Assembly (NCBI GenBank): GCA_033239125.1
Contig: BSWB01000004.1
Span: forward strand, 125,807,235-125,871,234
Reading direction: 5' to 3'
Length of the DNA: 64,000 nt
Origin: Fagopyrum homotropicum
Lineage: Eukaryota; Streptophyta; Magnoliopsida; Caryophyllales; Polygonaceae
Below, in pieces: positions 11,508 through 21,783 of the stretch. The position numbers and the translations under genes were made by a program. Below the pieces are notes generated by a model. The model worked only from the letters and a program-made list of their open reading frames with translations. It ran no database searches and had not been told where the DNA came from. The stretch's first letter is position 1. Each line of letters opens with the position of its first letter.

Positions 11508-13555
11508 TTGGTGAGCTCTATCCTTATTAACGATCCACTCGAAAGAGTTATTAGCTTCAGTTTAATGGAGGAAGGTATATATGCTTCTTGTGACGCAGAT
11601 ATACGGAGCTTAACAGCGCTGGAAGAGGATCCAAGAGCTAAAACTGAGAAGCTAATCCAGGAGACAAGGATCTTCTGTTTCGGTTCCAGTTGCAATACCT
11701 CGACCGAGGCACTTTCTGGACTGAGCGAGGCGACCGAAGAACATCTCGGTCAACGCCTCTACGCCTCGACCGAGGTCGACGACGAGATGATATCAACTAA
11801 GACTTCCGAAAGTCCAGTTTCTGAATCCATCCCACTGGAAGGAGGAAGCAAGAATCCCCCTCAAAAAGCACCCCCAGTTGTGGAGCTTAAACAACTCCCT
11901 AGTCACTTGAGGTATGTCTTTCTTGGACCGGATTCTACTTATCCCGTTATTGTTAGTGCTTCCCTTTCCGAATCTGAATTGACTAAATTAATGCATGTCT
12001 GAGAAAGCATCAAAAGGCTATAGGTTATACCACGGAAGATCTTATTGGCATTAAGCCTTCTTTCTGCATGCATAGAATTCTAATGGAGGACAATCATAAG
12101 ACTTCACGGGAACCTCAAAGACGGTTAAATCCGATCATGAAAGAGGTTGTGAAGAAGGAAATTCTTAAGTTGTTGGATGCAGGTATCATTTATCCTATCT
12201 CGGACTGCAAGTGTGTTAGCCCGGTGCATGTAGTTCCGAAGAAAGGAGGGATGACCGTTGTGACGAATAAGAACAACGAGTTAATCCCAACTAGGACCGT
12301 CACAGGCTGGAGAGTTTGCATCGACTATAGGAAGCTGAACACGGCCACACGGAAGGACCATTTTCCACTTCCCTTCATCGATCAAATGCTCGAGCGGTTG
12401 GCCCAGCATTCACACTTTTGCTACTTAGACGGTTACAGTGGATTCTTCCAGATTCCTATCCATCCGGATGATCAGGAGAAGACCACCTTCACTTGTCCAT
12501 GGGGGACGTTTGCTTAGAGGAGGATGCCATTTGGATTGTGCAATGCACCTGCTACCTTCCAGTGATGCATGATGGCCATCCTTTCCGAGTACATAGAGAA
12601 TATCATGGAGGTATTTATGGATGATTTTTCCGTACATGGATCCTCTTTTGATGATTGCCTATCTAACCTTTCTTTAGTGCTTAAAAGATGTGAAGACACT
12701 AATCTCGTTTTGAATTGGGAGAAGTGTCATTTTATGGTTAATGAAGGCATTGTGCTAGGACACCTCGTTTCTAATCGAGGTATTAAGGTCGATCGCGCTA
12801 AGATCAAGACTATTAAGAAACTCCCTCCCCCTTGCTCTGTTAAAGGTGTGAGGAGTTTTTTCGGGCATGCAGGTTTCTACAGGAGATTCATCAAGGATTT
12901 CTCCAAGATTTCTAAACCACTAACTAACCTCTTGAACAAAGATGTTGTTTTTGAGTTTTTGCAGGAGTGTCTTGATGCTTTTTACAGGATTAAGGAAGCG
13001 TTGATCTCCGCTCCCATTATCCAACCTCCAGATTGGACCTTGCCCTTTGAGATCATGTGCGATGCTAGTGATGTAGCCGTAGGAGCGGTGCTTGGGCAGA
13101 AGAAGGATGGACGGACCACCGCCATTTACTATGCTAGCAAGACGCTTGATGTGGCACAACGCAACTACGCTACCACCGAGAAGGAATTATTGGCGGTTGT
13201 ATACGCTTTCGAGAAGTTTGGTTCCTATTTAGTAGGGGCGAAAGTCATTGTCCACACCGACCATGCATCCATTCGTTACTTGTTGGCTAAGAAAGATGCC
13301 AAGCCACGCCTTATTCGATGGATTCGCTTGCTTCAAGAGTTTGATCTAGAGATCCGCGATAAGAAGGGATCCGAAAATTCTGTTGCGGATCACCTCAGCC
13401 GGCTACCTGCATCTTCACGTGAGGAGGACGATCCACCCATAGACGATTCATTCCCCGATGAGCATTTACACTTGTTGGAGCGTTTGATAGACTTACTTAC
13501 TTCACCCCACGATGGAGGTGAAGTATGGGGTGAGGACACCTCCCATTACGTTTGA
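11508..13555 (+). pseudogene. Element C RT and RNase H; pol ends without integrase
   Basis: Linker with CCTCGACCGAGG words (11697-11785), then RT: LPSHLRYVFLGPDS, PQRRLN, VPKKGG, VCIDYRKLN, YLDGYSGFFQI, FMDD at 12614-12625. A frameshift near 12000, TAG at 12515 and TGA near 12563 break it. From 12569 the frame is open through EKCHFMVNEGIVLGHLVS, SFFGHAGFYRRFIKDF and RNase H (FEIMCDASD, TTEKELLAVVYAFEKF, VIVHTDHASIRYLL) to 13555. It ends with DEHLHLLERLIDLLTSPHDG and a few more residues; no zinc-binding or DDE integrase domain follows. The end carries AAGTATGGGGT (13521-13531), identical to the core of the PPT at 17194. Confidence 0.95.
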
Positions 13556-13596
13556 GACACATCATGGTCCAGCTAGCGACCTTAAACCAAGCGCTT

Positions 13597-13614
13597 CTTG
13601 GGAGGCAACCCAAG
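13597..13614 (+). promoter_or_regulatory. Element C post-pol AGGCAA hairpin
   Basis: CTTGGG and CCCAAG pair around AGGCAA, 42 bp after the pol stop. A weaker pairing GGTC/GACC lies just upstream (13567-13582). Confidence 0.75.
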
Positions 13615-14365
13615 GTATTGCTTTCTTTTCCCGGTTTCTAGTCTAGCTTAGATAGTTTTTGCTTTTGCTTTGCTTTGTTTTGTTTTTGGCGTTCTAGACA
13701 GATAACATTAGACATCTAAGGAAGGAGCATAACTGGAAGTACAGAAGTTCGAGAATTTGAGAAGACGAAGTTTGACTGAGGCATTTCGGTTGCTATCAGA
13801 GCACCTCGACCGAGATGATTCTTGAGCAACCGAGGCGACTAGGTTTTCTGAAGAACCACCTCGGTCCATACCACCTCGGTCCAGTCGAGACCATCTCGAC
13901 CGAGGTGACAGCAGATTCCAGAAAGGGTATAAAAGGGGATTAATTTTCTCTCTCTTCACTTTCAACCCTCCTCGACCGCGGCGACAGATTCACCTCGCCT
14001 CCTTCGTTTCTTGCTCGTTTTCGACGATTTCTGTCTCCAAACTACGATTGAAGGATAGAGGATCGCGTTGCAAGTACAGATCTGCAGAAAATCAAACCGA
14101 TTCGGCCGAAACAAGGTAAAACGAACCGAAACCCTAACCTCTCCGTTTCACTTCGATTTGAGCTTTGGTTGCCCCTGCATTTGTTGAGGAAAAGCTTAAG
14201 TACCCCATAGGAAGCAGTTGTAGTGATTTTTGGGGGAAAAGAACTGAATTTTTTGAGGAAATTAGATCCAGTTCGCCGCCTCGGTCCAGTCGAGCTGTGC
14301 CTCGGCCGAGGTGATTCTTGAGAGTTGTCAGCGACCGAGGTGACCTGACAGTAGCTGAGTTGAAA
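13615..14365 (+). other. Element C leader between pol and late ORF
   Basis: No gene. It contains GCTTTTGCTTTGC runs (13665-13685), eight or more CCTCGGTCGAGG-type words (13785-13910, 13968-14000, 14276-14345), the TATA box at 13928, and a block conserved in all copies that ends in GGGGGAAAAGAA (14232-14243). Confidence 0.72.
13928..13936 (+). promoter_or_regulatory. Element C internal TATA box
   Basis: TATAAAAGG followed by TTTTCTCTCTCTTCACTTTC, 438 bp upstream of the late-ORF ATG. Confidence 0.55.
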
Positions 14366-15748
14366 ATGAGTTCTGAGCGACGCCTCGCCCTTAGGGATAG
14401 ATCCTCACCTTCCCCTTCTTCCTCTTCTTCCAGACCTTACCGCCAGGTGATCCATGAGCGACACCGGGTGGATTATGACCGTATTTCTAGCCGTCCAGTG
14501 ATTGCACCACGTTTCCTGGACGTGTTTGCTTTTGATTGCGTCCAGGTCGACGGAGACCTTAGGAGGATGATTTCTACAGTTGGGCTGGATCAGTTTACTG
14601 AGATCCGAGCCCCAGCCTACTTGGAGCCGACCCTAGAGTTCTTTAGCTCCTTCACCTACCTTCCTATAGAGTAGTCTGTGAAGTACCGGTTGATGAACCG
14701 GAACTTCTTAGTGCCGCTCGAGTATTGGAGAGATATTTTCGGCTTTCCGAAGCCCACCGCCATTGACTTCCCTTCCCGATCTGTAGCTAGGGAGTTTTGG
14801 GGACAGATTGCCCATGTTGTTGAACGTGCAGATAGATGGCGCCCTGGAGATTCTAGGGAGAAGGTCATCTTCCACCTAGCCTTTAGGTTAGCCAACCGGA
14901 TATTCAGCGAGACGCTTCTGGCGCGTACTGAGACGCCCCAGAAGATCCGACAAGGAGAGCTTTTCAGTTTATACTGCATGGTTACTGGGGGTTTCCCGGA
15001 CTTTGGCTTGATGCTGGCAGAGGATCTGCACAGGATCAAGGCCAAGGCAAAGGGAGACATCTGTTGCGGAGGGCTTGTCACCCACATAGCTAGCTATCAG
15101 GACATGGATCTCAGTGCTTGCACGATGGTGGCGGTTGCCAAGCCGCTTGGATTGCAGGAGATGATCACTCGGCGGATTCTCGTTCCCCGAGGTCTGACTA
15201 CTCCGTATGTGGCTATGTCGTGGGAGCTGACTGCGCCACATGGGATCAGGTGGTCTGCCCAGTTCATTGTTTATGACCCACACTATTGGCAGACCGCTTG
15301 GGCTCCACTAATGGAGGATTATAGGGAGGCAGCAGCTGCCCCAACTGAGGAGGAGGAGGAGGCTGATGACGAGTAGACAGTTGATGAGAGAGAGGGTGGA
15401 GTCCCGATGGATACAGGGACAAATACTGCAGGGACGAGCGCACCACCGATTATAGATCTGGATGGGGAAGACATTGAGCCTGCACCTGCTGCATCACCTG
15501 CTAGACCTGCTAGGCGTAGGACACGCCGTCATAGAGATCCAGAGGCTCACAGACGGATCGATGACCTGACGGATCAGGTTATTGATTCATATGCTGCTTT
15601 GTCACTGGATATCCGCGAGATGCAGGAGCGGCAGCACTACCAGCACATGATGGCCCAGATTCAGTTCGAGCACATCGTGGGCTATCCGTTCGACCCGACC
15701 CAGTAGCCGTACGTGCCACCACCACCACCACCGGATCGTGACTACTGA
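14366..15748 (+). pseudogene. Element C Athila-type late ORF (env-like position)
   Basis: One frame of about 460 codons from MSSERRLALRDRSS to the TGA at 15746, with three internal TAG codons at 14672, 15374 and 15704. Order: Ser-rich N-terminus, conserved body (VIHERHRVDYDRI, RFLDVFAFDCVQV, EIRAPAYLEPTLEF, KYRLMNRNFLVPLEYWRDIF, RIFSETLLARTETPQKI, LMLAEDLHRIKAKAKGDICC, EMITRRILVPRGLTTPY), acidic run (TEEEEEADDE), basic RPARRRTRRHRD, a helical segment and a proline tail (VPPPPPPDRDY). Resembles the ATHILA ORF1 family (PF03078); biochemical role unknown, no membrane span seen. Best preserved copy here. Confidence 0.88.
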
Positions 15749-17208
15749 GAGCTGCAGGATTTTCTTTATTATTTTTTATGCAGTTCAGCTATTTATCCGG
15801 TGAGTTCTTTTATCCTTTAGACTTATTTTGACCCACTAGGACAGTGTGTCCCAAGTATGGGGTGTTTATGTGATATTTGACACTTATGTATGACTCTACT
15901 TGATCAGATATTGATATTTTATGCTTCAGTTGCATTTATATGTTTATCTGAGATTGCATGCATACTTACAGGTTATTTGATTGAGAAAAACATCGAAACT
16001 GAAAAAAAATGGTTTTAAAAAAAAAAAAAAAAAAATTTTGACCTCGATCGGGGCAGTTCTGGCCGAACGAGATGTTTCACCTCGGTTGACCTAAAACACC
16101 TCGACTAAGGTGAGTTAACTAAGAGTTTTCGAAAACGATTTTTGTGCTTCTTATCTGGATATGATCTCAGTGAAGATCTTGCTTACTGACTGGTTTTGAA
16201 ATCTTTATATGTTTGAAAGGTTTTATAATATGTTTAAGTTGCTAAATGTTTTGTTTGAAATTATTGGCATGTTTAATACTTTGTTTTTATTCAAATTATA
16301 ATGAATTTGAAGGTTGACACCACATTATGAGTTCTCTTACTTTCTTCCTGGAAAGACCAAGGCAATTCATTCTTCTCTCTTCTTCTTCTTGATCATGCTT
16401 GGCCCCTCATATACATTTTGCCTCCCTTTACCTATCCGGGAATTTGGAAGCAAGCGAAGTGGCGAAAGCAAGTGAAGTTAAAGTTGAGAAGTGGCTGGAG
16501 GTGAAAGTGTTAGAAAGCAATAATAGGTTTGGGGAAGTCAATCATGAAGATGAGTAACTCAGCACCATTCACATAGCCGGGTGTTTGTGTCTTGCCAAAG
16601 TCGGATTGAGCGATATTCCTAACGGGTCATGGTATGTGCATCAAGGGTTTGATGCATCTCAAAAAATTGATGATTGCTGATTTCCTAGGCTTCGGTTATT
16701 GTGCACCTCTGTCCATGCATCCCAAAAAGTAAAGTAAAAAGAAAAAGTGTGAAATAAGCAAAGCTTATTGGTGGAAGATGTTGTAAGTCAAATTGAAAGT
16801 GAAGTTCATCCTTTTCCCGGATTCTAGCACCACATTACCTTACATACATCCCTACCCTACACGTTTCTTGACCTTTCTATTGGGAAGCCCTTGAGACCTT
16901 GAGCTTGTTGATTGACTTAGTGGTTTAAACTGGATTATGCATGATTAATTTCGATAATTATGACTTATTATGCATTCTATGATTTTATGCAAAGATGAAC
17001 AACTTTTCTATATTTATAAAATGTTTTGATCATATTTTGATTTTAAATTCCATGAAGTATTCTCTTAGAGTGATCTATGATAGTTGCACACCATAAAAAT
17101 GTTTTTGAAAGACTTTTCATTGATTTTATTAACTTATAATCCATTCTATCTTGTCTTCTATATGCGGAACTTGCTTGGGGACAAGCAAGGGCTAAGTATG
17201 GGGTATTT
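15749..17208 (+). other. Element C 3' untranslated region with PPT
   Basis: No gene. A-run at about 16018-16034, CCTCGATCGGGG and CACCTCGACTAAGGTG words at 16041-16112, conserved block at about 16553-16665, hairpin TTGCTTG/CAAGCAA (17171-17188) and PPT core AAGTATGGGGT (17194-17204) just before the LTR. Confidence 0.75.
17171..17188 (+). promoter_or_regulatory. Element C pre-PPT hairpin
   Basis: Stem TTGCTTG, loop GGGA, stem CAAGCAA; same in A, B and H. F has a different stem at the same place. Confidence 0.72.
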
Positions 17209-18819
17209 TGATAGCATGAATTATAGTCTATATTTTGGGGTTTGTTTGGACGTTTTATCTTTCATAATCTGCATGTTTGTATGTACATTATGTGATTATA
17301 TTACCATTTCATCTACCATTGCGAGAATCGAGGTCTACACCTAGTTTTGTTGTAATCGTAGGTAAAATGGCACGTTTTGCATCAAAAAGGAGCTATGGAG
17401 TCATTGGAGCTACATTGAGAAACATAAGGAACCATCCAGGAAGCATAGCCATGGATTAAAGATTCACTTTGGACCAATTTTGAGAGATTTCACATTCAGT
17501 TGTGACTCACCTTGGTTGGCCACAGATTCATCTCGACCGAGGTGATCCAGAGAAGCCGACTCGACCGAGGCGAATACCTAGGACGCGGCGAGAATATTTT
17601 ATTCTTGGCTGAGATCTTTTATATTTGGAAAGTGATCTTATATTTTTGGGCTTGACTCTTGGAAGGAAGAAGATATTATAGATCTTATATTTTACCTATT
17701 TTTTTGGGAAGAGATCTTTCTAAGATATATTATCTTTGGAGGGTTATTTTCCTATAAAAAGGGTTGGATTTCCACAAATCCAACATCTTCCTGACGAGGA
17801 GATCTCGCATACAGCCCGCTTACACCAAGAATTACGCAGCAGCCATACTCCAGTTTGGAGATTTGAAGAACCTTTTTGAAGGTTGAAAGAAGATTGAAGA
17901 TCATTGCTTTTATAGCTTTTTGAAGGGTTTTTGTAAGATTATCTTAGATTCCCTTCCTTGTTGTCTTCTCTTGTTGGATTGCTATCCAAGGAATGCTTTT
18001 GTTGTGATATTTGATTCAGTTATTGAAGTCTTTTCATTAAATTCTTCTTGTTCAAATATTCACCTTCTTCCCATATATTTGATTAATACTTTCATGATGA
18101 TGATGAGTGGCTAATTTCCTTGTGTGATTCTAGGGTGATTGGCTGAAGGTTGTGGGAAAAACAATGATAGAATAATCTTAGATTCCAGTAGGACCCTGAA
18201 AGTTCGAGTCTTTAACCTTAACCCTAAGCATCTCGCTCAGTCGATGAACATCTCGGCCGGGGTGGAATTCGGCTGACCGAGGTGACTTATCCGATCCTAA
18301 ACTGAGAGTTAAGTGTTAGAGTTTGCAAAATCCTATTCTTATTACACCTTTCCTGGTCCAATGCAAGCTTAGGATGAGACTTTCCCGGTAATTCCTTAGT
18401 TTGCGTACCAACGATCATAAGTGTAGGTAATAAAGGTTTAACCTTTATTGGGGTTTGAGTGTGCTTCCATCCCATCTTTGTGAGTTAGCCTGAGACTTAC
18501 CCGGTAAAGGATGATTCTATTCCCTTAGATGGTATGTTAGTTTGAGATTATAGTTCTTTATCTCAATTCCTTGAGACTTACCCGATAATAGGAGTTACGG
18601 TTTAGGATTAGTGACTAGTGAGACTTACCCGGTGATCTATTCCACTTTAGTAACACCTTCCCTATGCAAAAACCTCAGCTTTGTCCGCTTATCTTTAGAT
18701 CTTGAGTTGGAACCACAACTAGATGCTTTAATCCCTAGAATTGCATGTTTGCTTTATTGACTTCTTATTCCTCTTTGATTGTTTTAATTGCTCTTGTGGT
18801 TAGTGATTACGAGGCTTAC
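17209..18819 (+). mobile_element. Element C 3' LTR, first part
   Basis: TGATAGCATGAATT... to the CTTAC at 18815-18819, 1611 bp, interrupted there by D. TATA box at 17753-17760. Differs from the 5' LTR mainly by single substitutions. Confidence 0.96.
18815..18819. repeat. Target-site duplication of D (CTTAC; second copy 20596-20600)
   Basis: CTTAC occurs once in the intact 5' LTR of C (GAGGCTTACCG) and twice here, on both sides of D. Confidence 0.96.
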
Positions 18820-20595
18820 TGATAGCATGAATTATAGTCTATATTTTGAGGTTTGTTTGGACGTTTTATCTTTCAGAATCTGCATGTTTGTGTGTATAAT
18901 ATGTGATTATACTACCATTTCATCTACCTTTGCGAGGATCGAGGTCTACACCTAGTTTTGTTGTAATTGCAGGTAAAATGGTACGTTTTGCATCAAGAAG
19001 GAGCAAAAGGAGTCATGAGTCATTTGGAGCTACATCCAAGAAGCATAGCCATGGATTAAAGATTTACTTTGGACCAGTTTTGAGAGATTTCACATTCAGT
19101 TGTGACTCACCTCGGTTGACCAGAGATTCATCTCGACCGAGGTGATCCAGAGACGCTGACTCGACCGAGGCGAATACCTAGGACGCGGCGAGAATATTTT
19201 ATTCTTGGCTGAGATCTTTTAAAATTGGAAAGAGATCTTATATTTTTGGGCTTGGCTCCTGAAAGGAAGGAGATATGCAGAATCATATATTTTACCTATA
19301 TTTATGGGAAAATATCTTTCTAAGATTTATTATCTTTGGAGGGTTATTTTCCTATAAAAAGGGTTGGATTTCCACAAATCCGACATCCCGCTTACACCAA
19401 AAGTACCCGCTTAGAGCTGGACATCACGCTATACCGTCGATCAGGGTTTATAGCACGCAGCAGCAGCCTACTCCAGTTGGGAGTTTTCGAAGAACCTTTT
19501 TGAAGGTTGAAGGAAGATTGAAGTCTATAGCTTTTATAGCTTTTTGGAGGGTTTTGTAAGATTGTCTTCAATTGCCTCAATTGTTGTCTTGTCTTTTTGG
19601 ATAGCTATCCAAGGAACGCTTTGTTGTGATATTTGATTCAGTTATTGAAGTCTTTTCATTAAATTCTTCTTTGTTCAAATACTCACCTTCTTCCCATATA
19701 TTTTAATACTTTCATTATGATGATGAGTGGCTAATTTCCTTGTGTGATTCTAGGGTGATTGGCTGAAGGTTGTGGGAAAAACAATGATAGAATAATCTTA
19801 GATTCCAGTAGGATCCTGAAAGTTCGAGTCTTTAACCTTAACCCTAAGCATCTCGTTCGGTTGATGAACATCTCGGCCGGGGTGGAATTCTTCTGACCGA
19901 GGTGACTTATCTGATCCATAACTGAGAGTTAAGTGTTAGAGTTTGCTAAATCCTATTCTTATTACACCTTCCTGGTTCAAAGCAAGCTTAGGATGAGACT
20001 TACCCGGTAATTCCTTAGTTTGTGTACCAACGATCATAAGTGTAGGTAATAAAGGTTTATCCTTTATTGGGGTTTGAGTGTGCTTCCATCCCATCTTTGT
20101 GAGTTAGCCTGAGACTTACCCGGTAAAGGTTGATTCTATTCCCTTAGATGGTGTGTTAGTTTGAGGTTATAGTTCTTTATCTTGATTCCTTGAGACTTAC
20201 CCGGTAATAGGAGTTACGGTTTAGGATTAGTGTGTAGTGAGACTTACCCGGTGATCTACTCCACTTTAGAAACACCTTCCCCACGCAAAAATCTCAGCTT
20301 TGTCCGCTTATCTATAGATCTTGAGTTGGAACCAGAACTAGATGCTTTAATCCCTAGAATTGCATGTTTGCTTTATTGACTTCTTATTCATCTTTGATTG
20401 TGTTAATCGCTCTTGTGGTTAGAATTGACATAAGCACACCGTATTGACTTTGTTTCACCGAGTCCCTGTGATCGACCCCTGGAATTTTCTTGCTTTTACT
20501 ACGATTGACCCGTACACTGCGGGTTCGCATCCTTGTTTTAAGCTTAAGTCTAGGGTTATAAATTTAAAGCTTGCACACACCGTTTGGAGCGAACA
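18820..20595 (+). mobile_element. Element D: solo LTR of family 1
   Basis: 1776 bp, TGATAGCATGAATT to GGAGCGAACA, with no internal region and a perfect duplication, so it is a solo LTR left by recombination between the LTRs of a full element. It keeps the TATA box (19353-19360), AATAAAGG hairpin near 20050, the four GAGACTTACCCGGTAA words and CCTCGACCGAGGTG words. It differs from the C LTR by an extra stretch near 19400-19450 (GACATCACGCTATACCGTCG). Youngest event in this stack. Confidence 0.95.
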
Positions 20596-20600
20596 CTTAC

Positions 20601-20757
20601 CGTTATCGGACTTTGTTTCACTGATTCCCTGTGATCGACCCCTGGAATTCCTTGCTTTCACTACGATTGACCCGTACACTGCGGGTTCGCAACCTTGTTT
20701 TAAGCTTACGTCTAGGGTTATAAATTTAAACCTTGCACACACCGTTTGGAGCGAACA
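20601..20757 (+). mobile_element. Element C 3' LTR, last part
   Basis: Final 157 bp, ending GGAGCGAACA, after the second CTTAC (20596-20600). With the first part it totals 1768 bp, equal to the 5' LTR. Confidence 0.95.
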
Positions 20758-20762
20758 GAGCA

Positions 20763-21783
20763 CCACCATCCTCATCATCATCAGACTCCTCAACCTCATC
20801 CTCCTCAGCTGGTGCAGCTGCCGCCTCTCTAGCATCCTCCATAAATGGGATCCACGCAGTCTGCCAGTAGTGTGGATCAAATACGGAGAACTGAGCCGAC
20901 CATCTGATCCCCTACGGTGTAGTCGGCTCCCATGGCATCGCCACATATGGCGTAGTAAGTCCTCGGAGAACCAGTATCCTCCGAGTGATCATCTCCTGAT
21001 GTCCAAGCGGCTTGGCAGCTGCCACCATGGTACAAGCACTGAGGTCCATATTCATGTAACTCGCTATGTGAGTCACAATACCTCCACAGCAGATGTCGCC
21101 CTTCGCCTTGGCCTTTATCCTATGCAGATCCTCTGCCAGCATCAAACCAAAATCTAGGATCCCTCCCAACACCATGTAGTATAAGATGAGAAGCTCCCCC
21201 TATCTGACCTTCTGGGGCATCTCAGTACGCGCCAGAAGAGTCTCACTGAATATCTTGTGGGCCAGCCTAAAAGCAAGGTGAAATATGATCCGCTCCCTGG
21301 AGTCTCCAGGTCGCCATCTATCTGCATGCTCAACCACGTGAGCAATTTGTCCCTAGAACTCCCTAGCTACAGCTCGGGAGGGAAAATCAGCAACAGTCGG
21401 GATGGGGAAGCCAAAGATATCCCGCCAGTGATCTAAGGGAACGAGGTAATTCCGGTTCATCAACCGGTACTTCACGGCGCGCTTTGTGGGCAGGTAAGTG
21501 AAGGAGCTGACAAACTCCAGTGTCGGCTCAAGGTAAGCCGGTGCTCGGATCTCAGTGAACTGCTCTAGGCCCACAGCAGAAATCATACGCCTCAGGTCAT
21601 CATCAACGTGGAGGCAATCAAAGGCTGAAACGTCCCGGAAGCGGGGTGCAATCACTGGACGGGCCGCGATGCGGTCATAGTCGACCTGGTGTCTCTCGTG
21701 GATCACCAGTCTAGTACGTCGAGAGAAGAAAAAGGGGAAGGGGAGGATCTGTCCCTCAGGACCAACTGTCTCTCAAAACTCAT
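20763..21783 (-). pseudogene. Element B late ORF, N-terminal and central part
   Basis: Athila-type late ORF starting MSFERQLVLRDRSSPSPFS at 21783. Conserved body: VIHERHQVDYDRI, APRFRDVSAFDCLHV, EIRAPAYLEPTLEF, KYRLMNRNYLVPLDHWRDIFGFP, LMLAEDLHRIKAKAKGDICC, EMITRRIL. It is broken by a frameshift near 21705 (in the Ser-rich part), a stop near 21353 and a further shift near 21170, then cut at 20763 by C inside the acidic linker. No membrane segment is seen. Confidence 0.87.

Larger units (their letters stand above)
7126..20757 (+). mobile_element. Element C: complete family-1 Athila-type retrotransposon without integrase
   Basis: Both LTRs are 1768 bp once D is removed, with tRNA-Asp primer site, gag, protease, RT, RNase H, late ORF, 3' UTR, PPT and perfect target duplication. 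Internal region 8315 bp. Integrase is absent at the same junction as in A and B. A hand comparison of the two LTRs gives about 40 differences (roughly 2%), so it inserted fairly recently, yet its ORFs hold at least seven stops and two frameshifts. Confidence 0.97.

Noticed and set aside
14100..14130. A splice donor (AAGGTAAAAC) in the C leader, suggesting a leader intron
   Set aside because: GTAAA is kept in A and B but lost in H, and no matching acceptor is convincing.
14366..15748. Calling the late ORF a true envelope gene
   Set aside because: No signal peptide, membrane span or furin-like site visible; the label env-like is positional only.
20444..21157. A 237-codon open frame across the end of D, the C LTR and B
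   Set aside because: It crosses three element boundaries and so cannot be a native gene.
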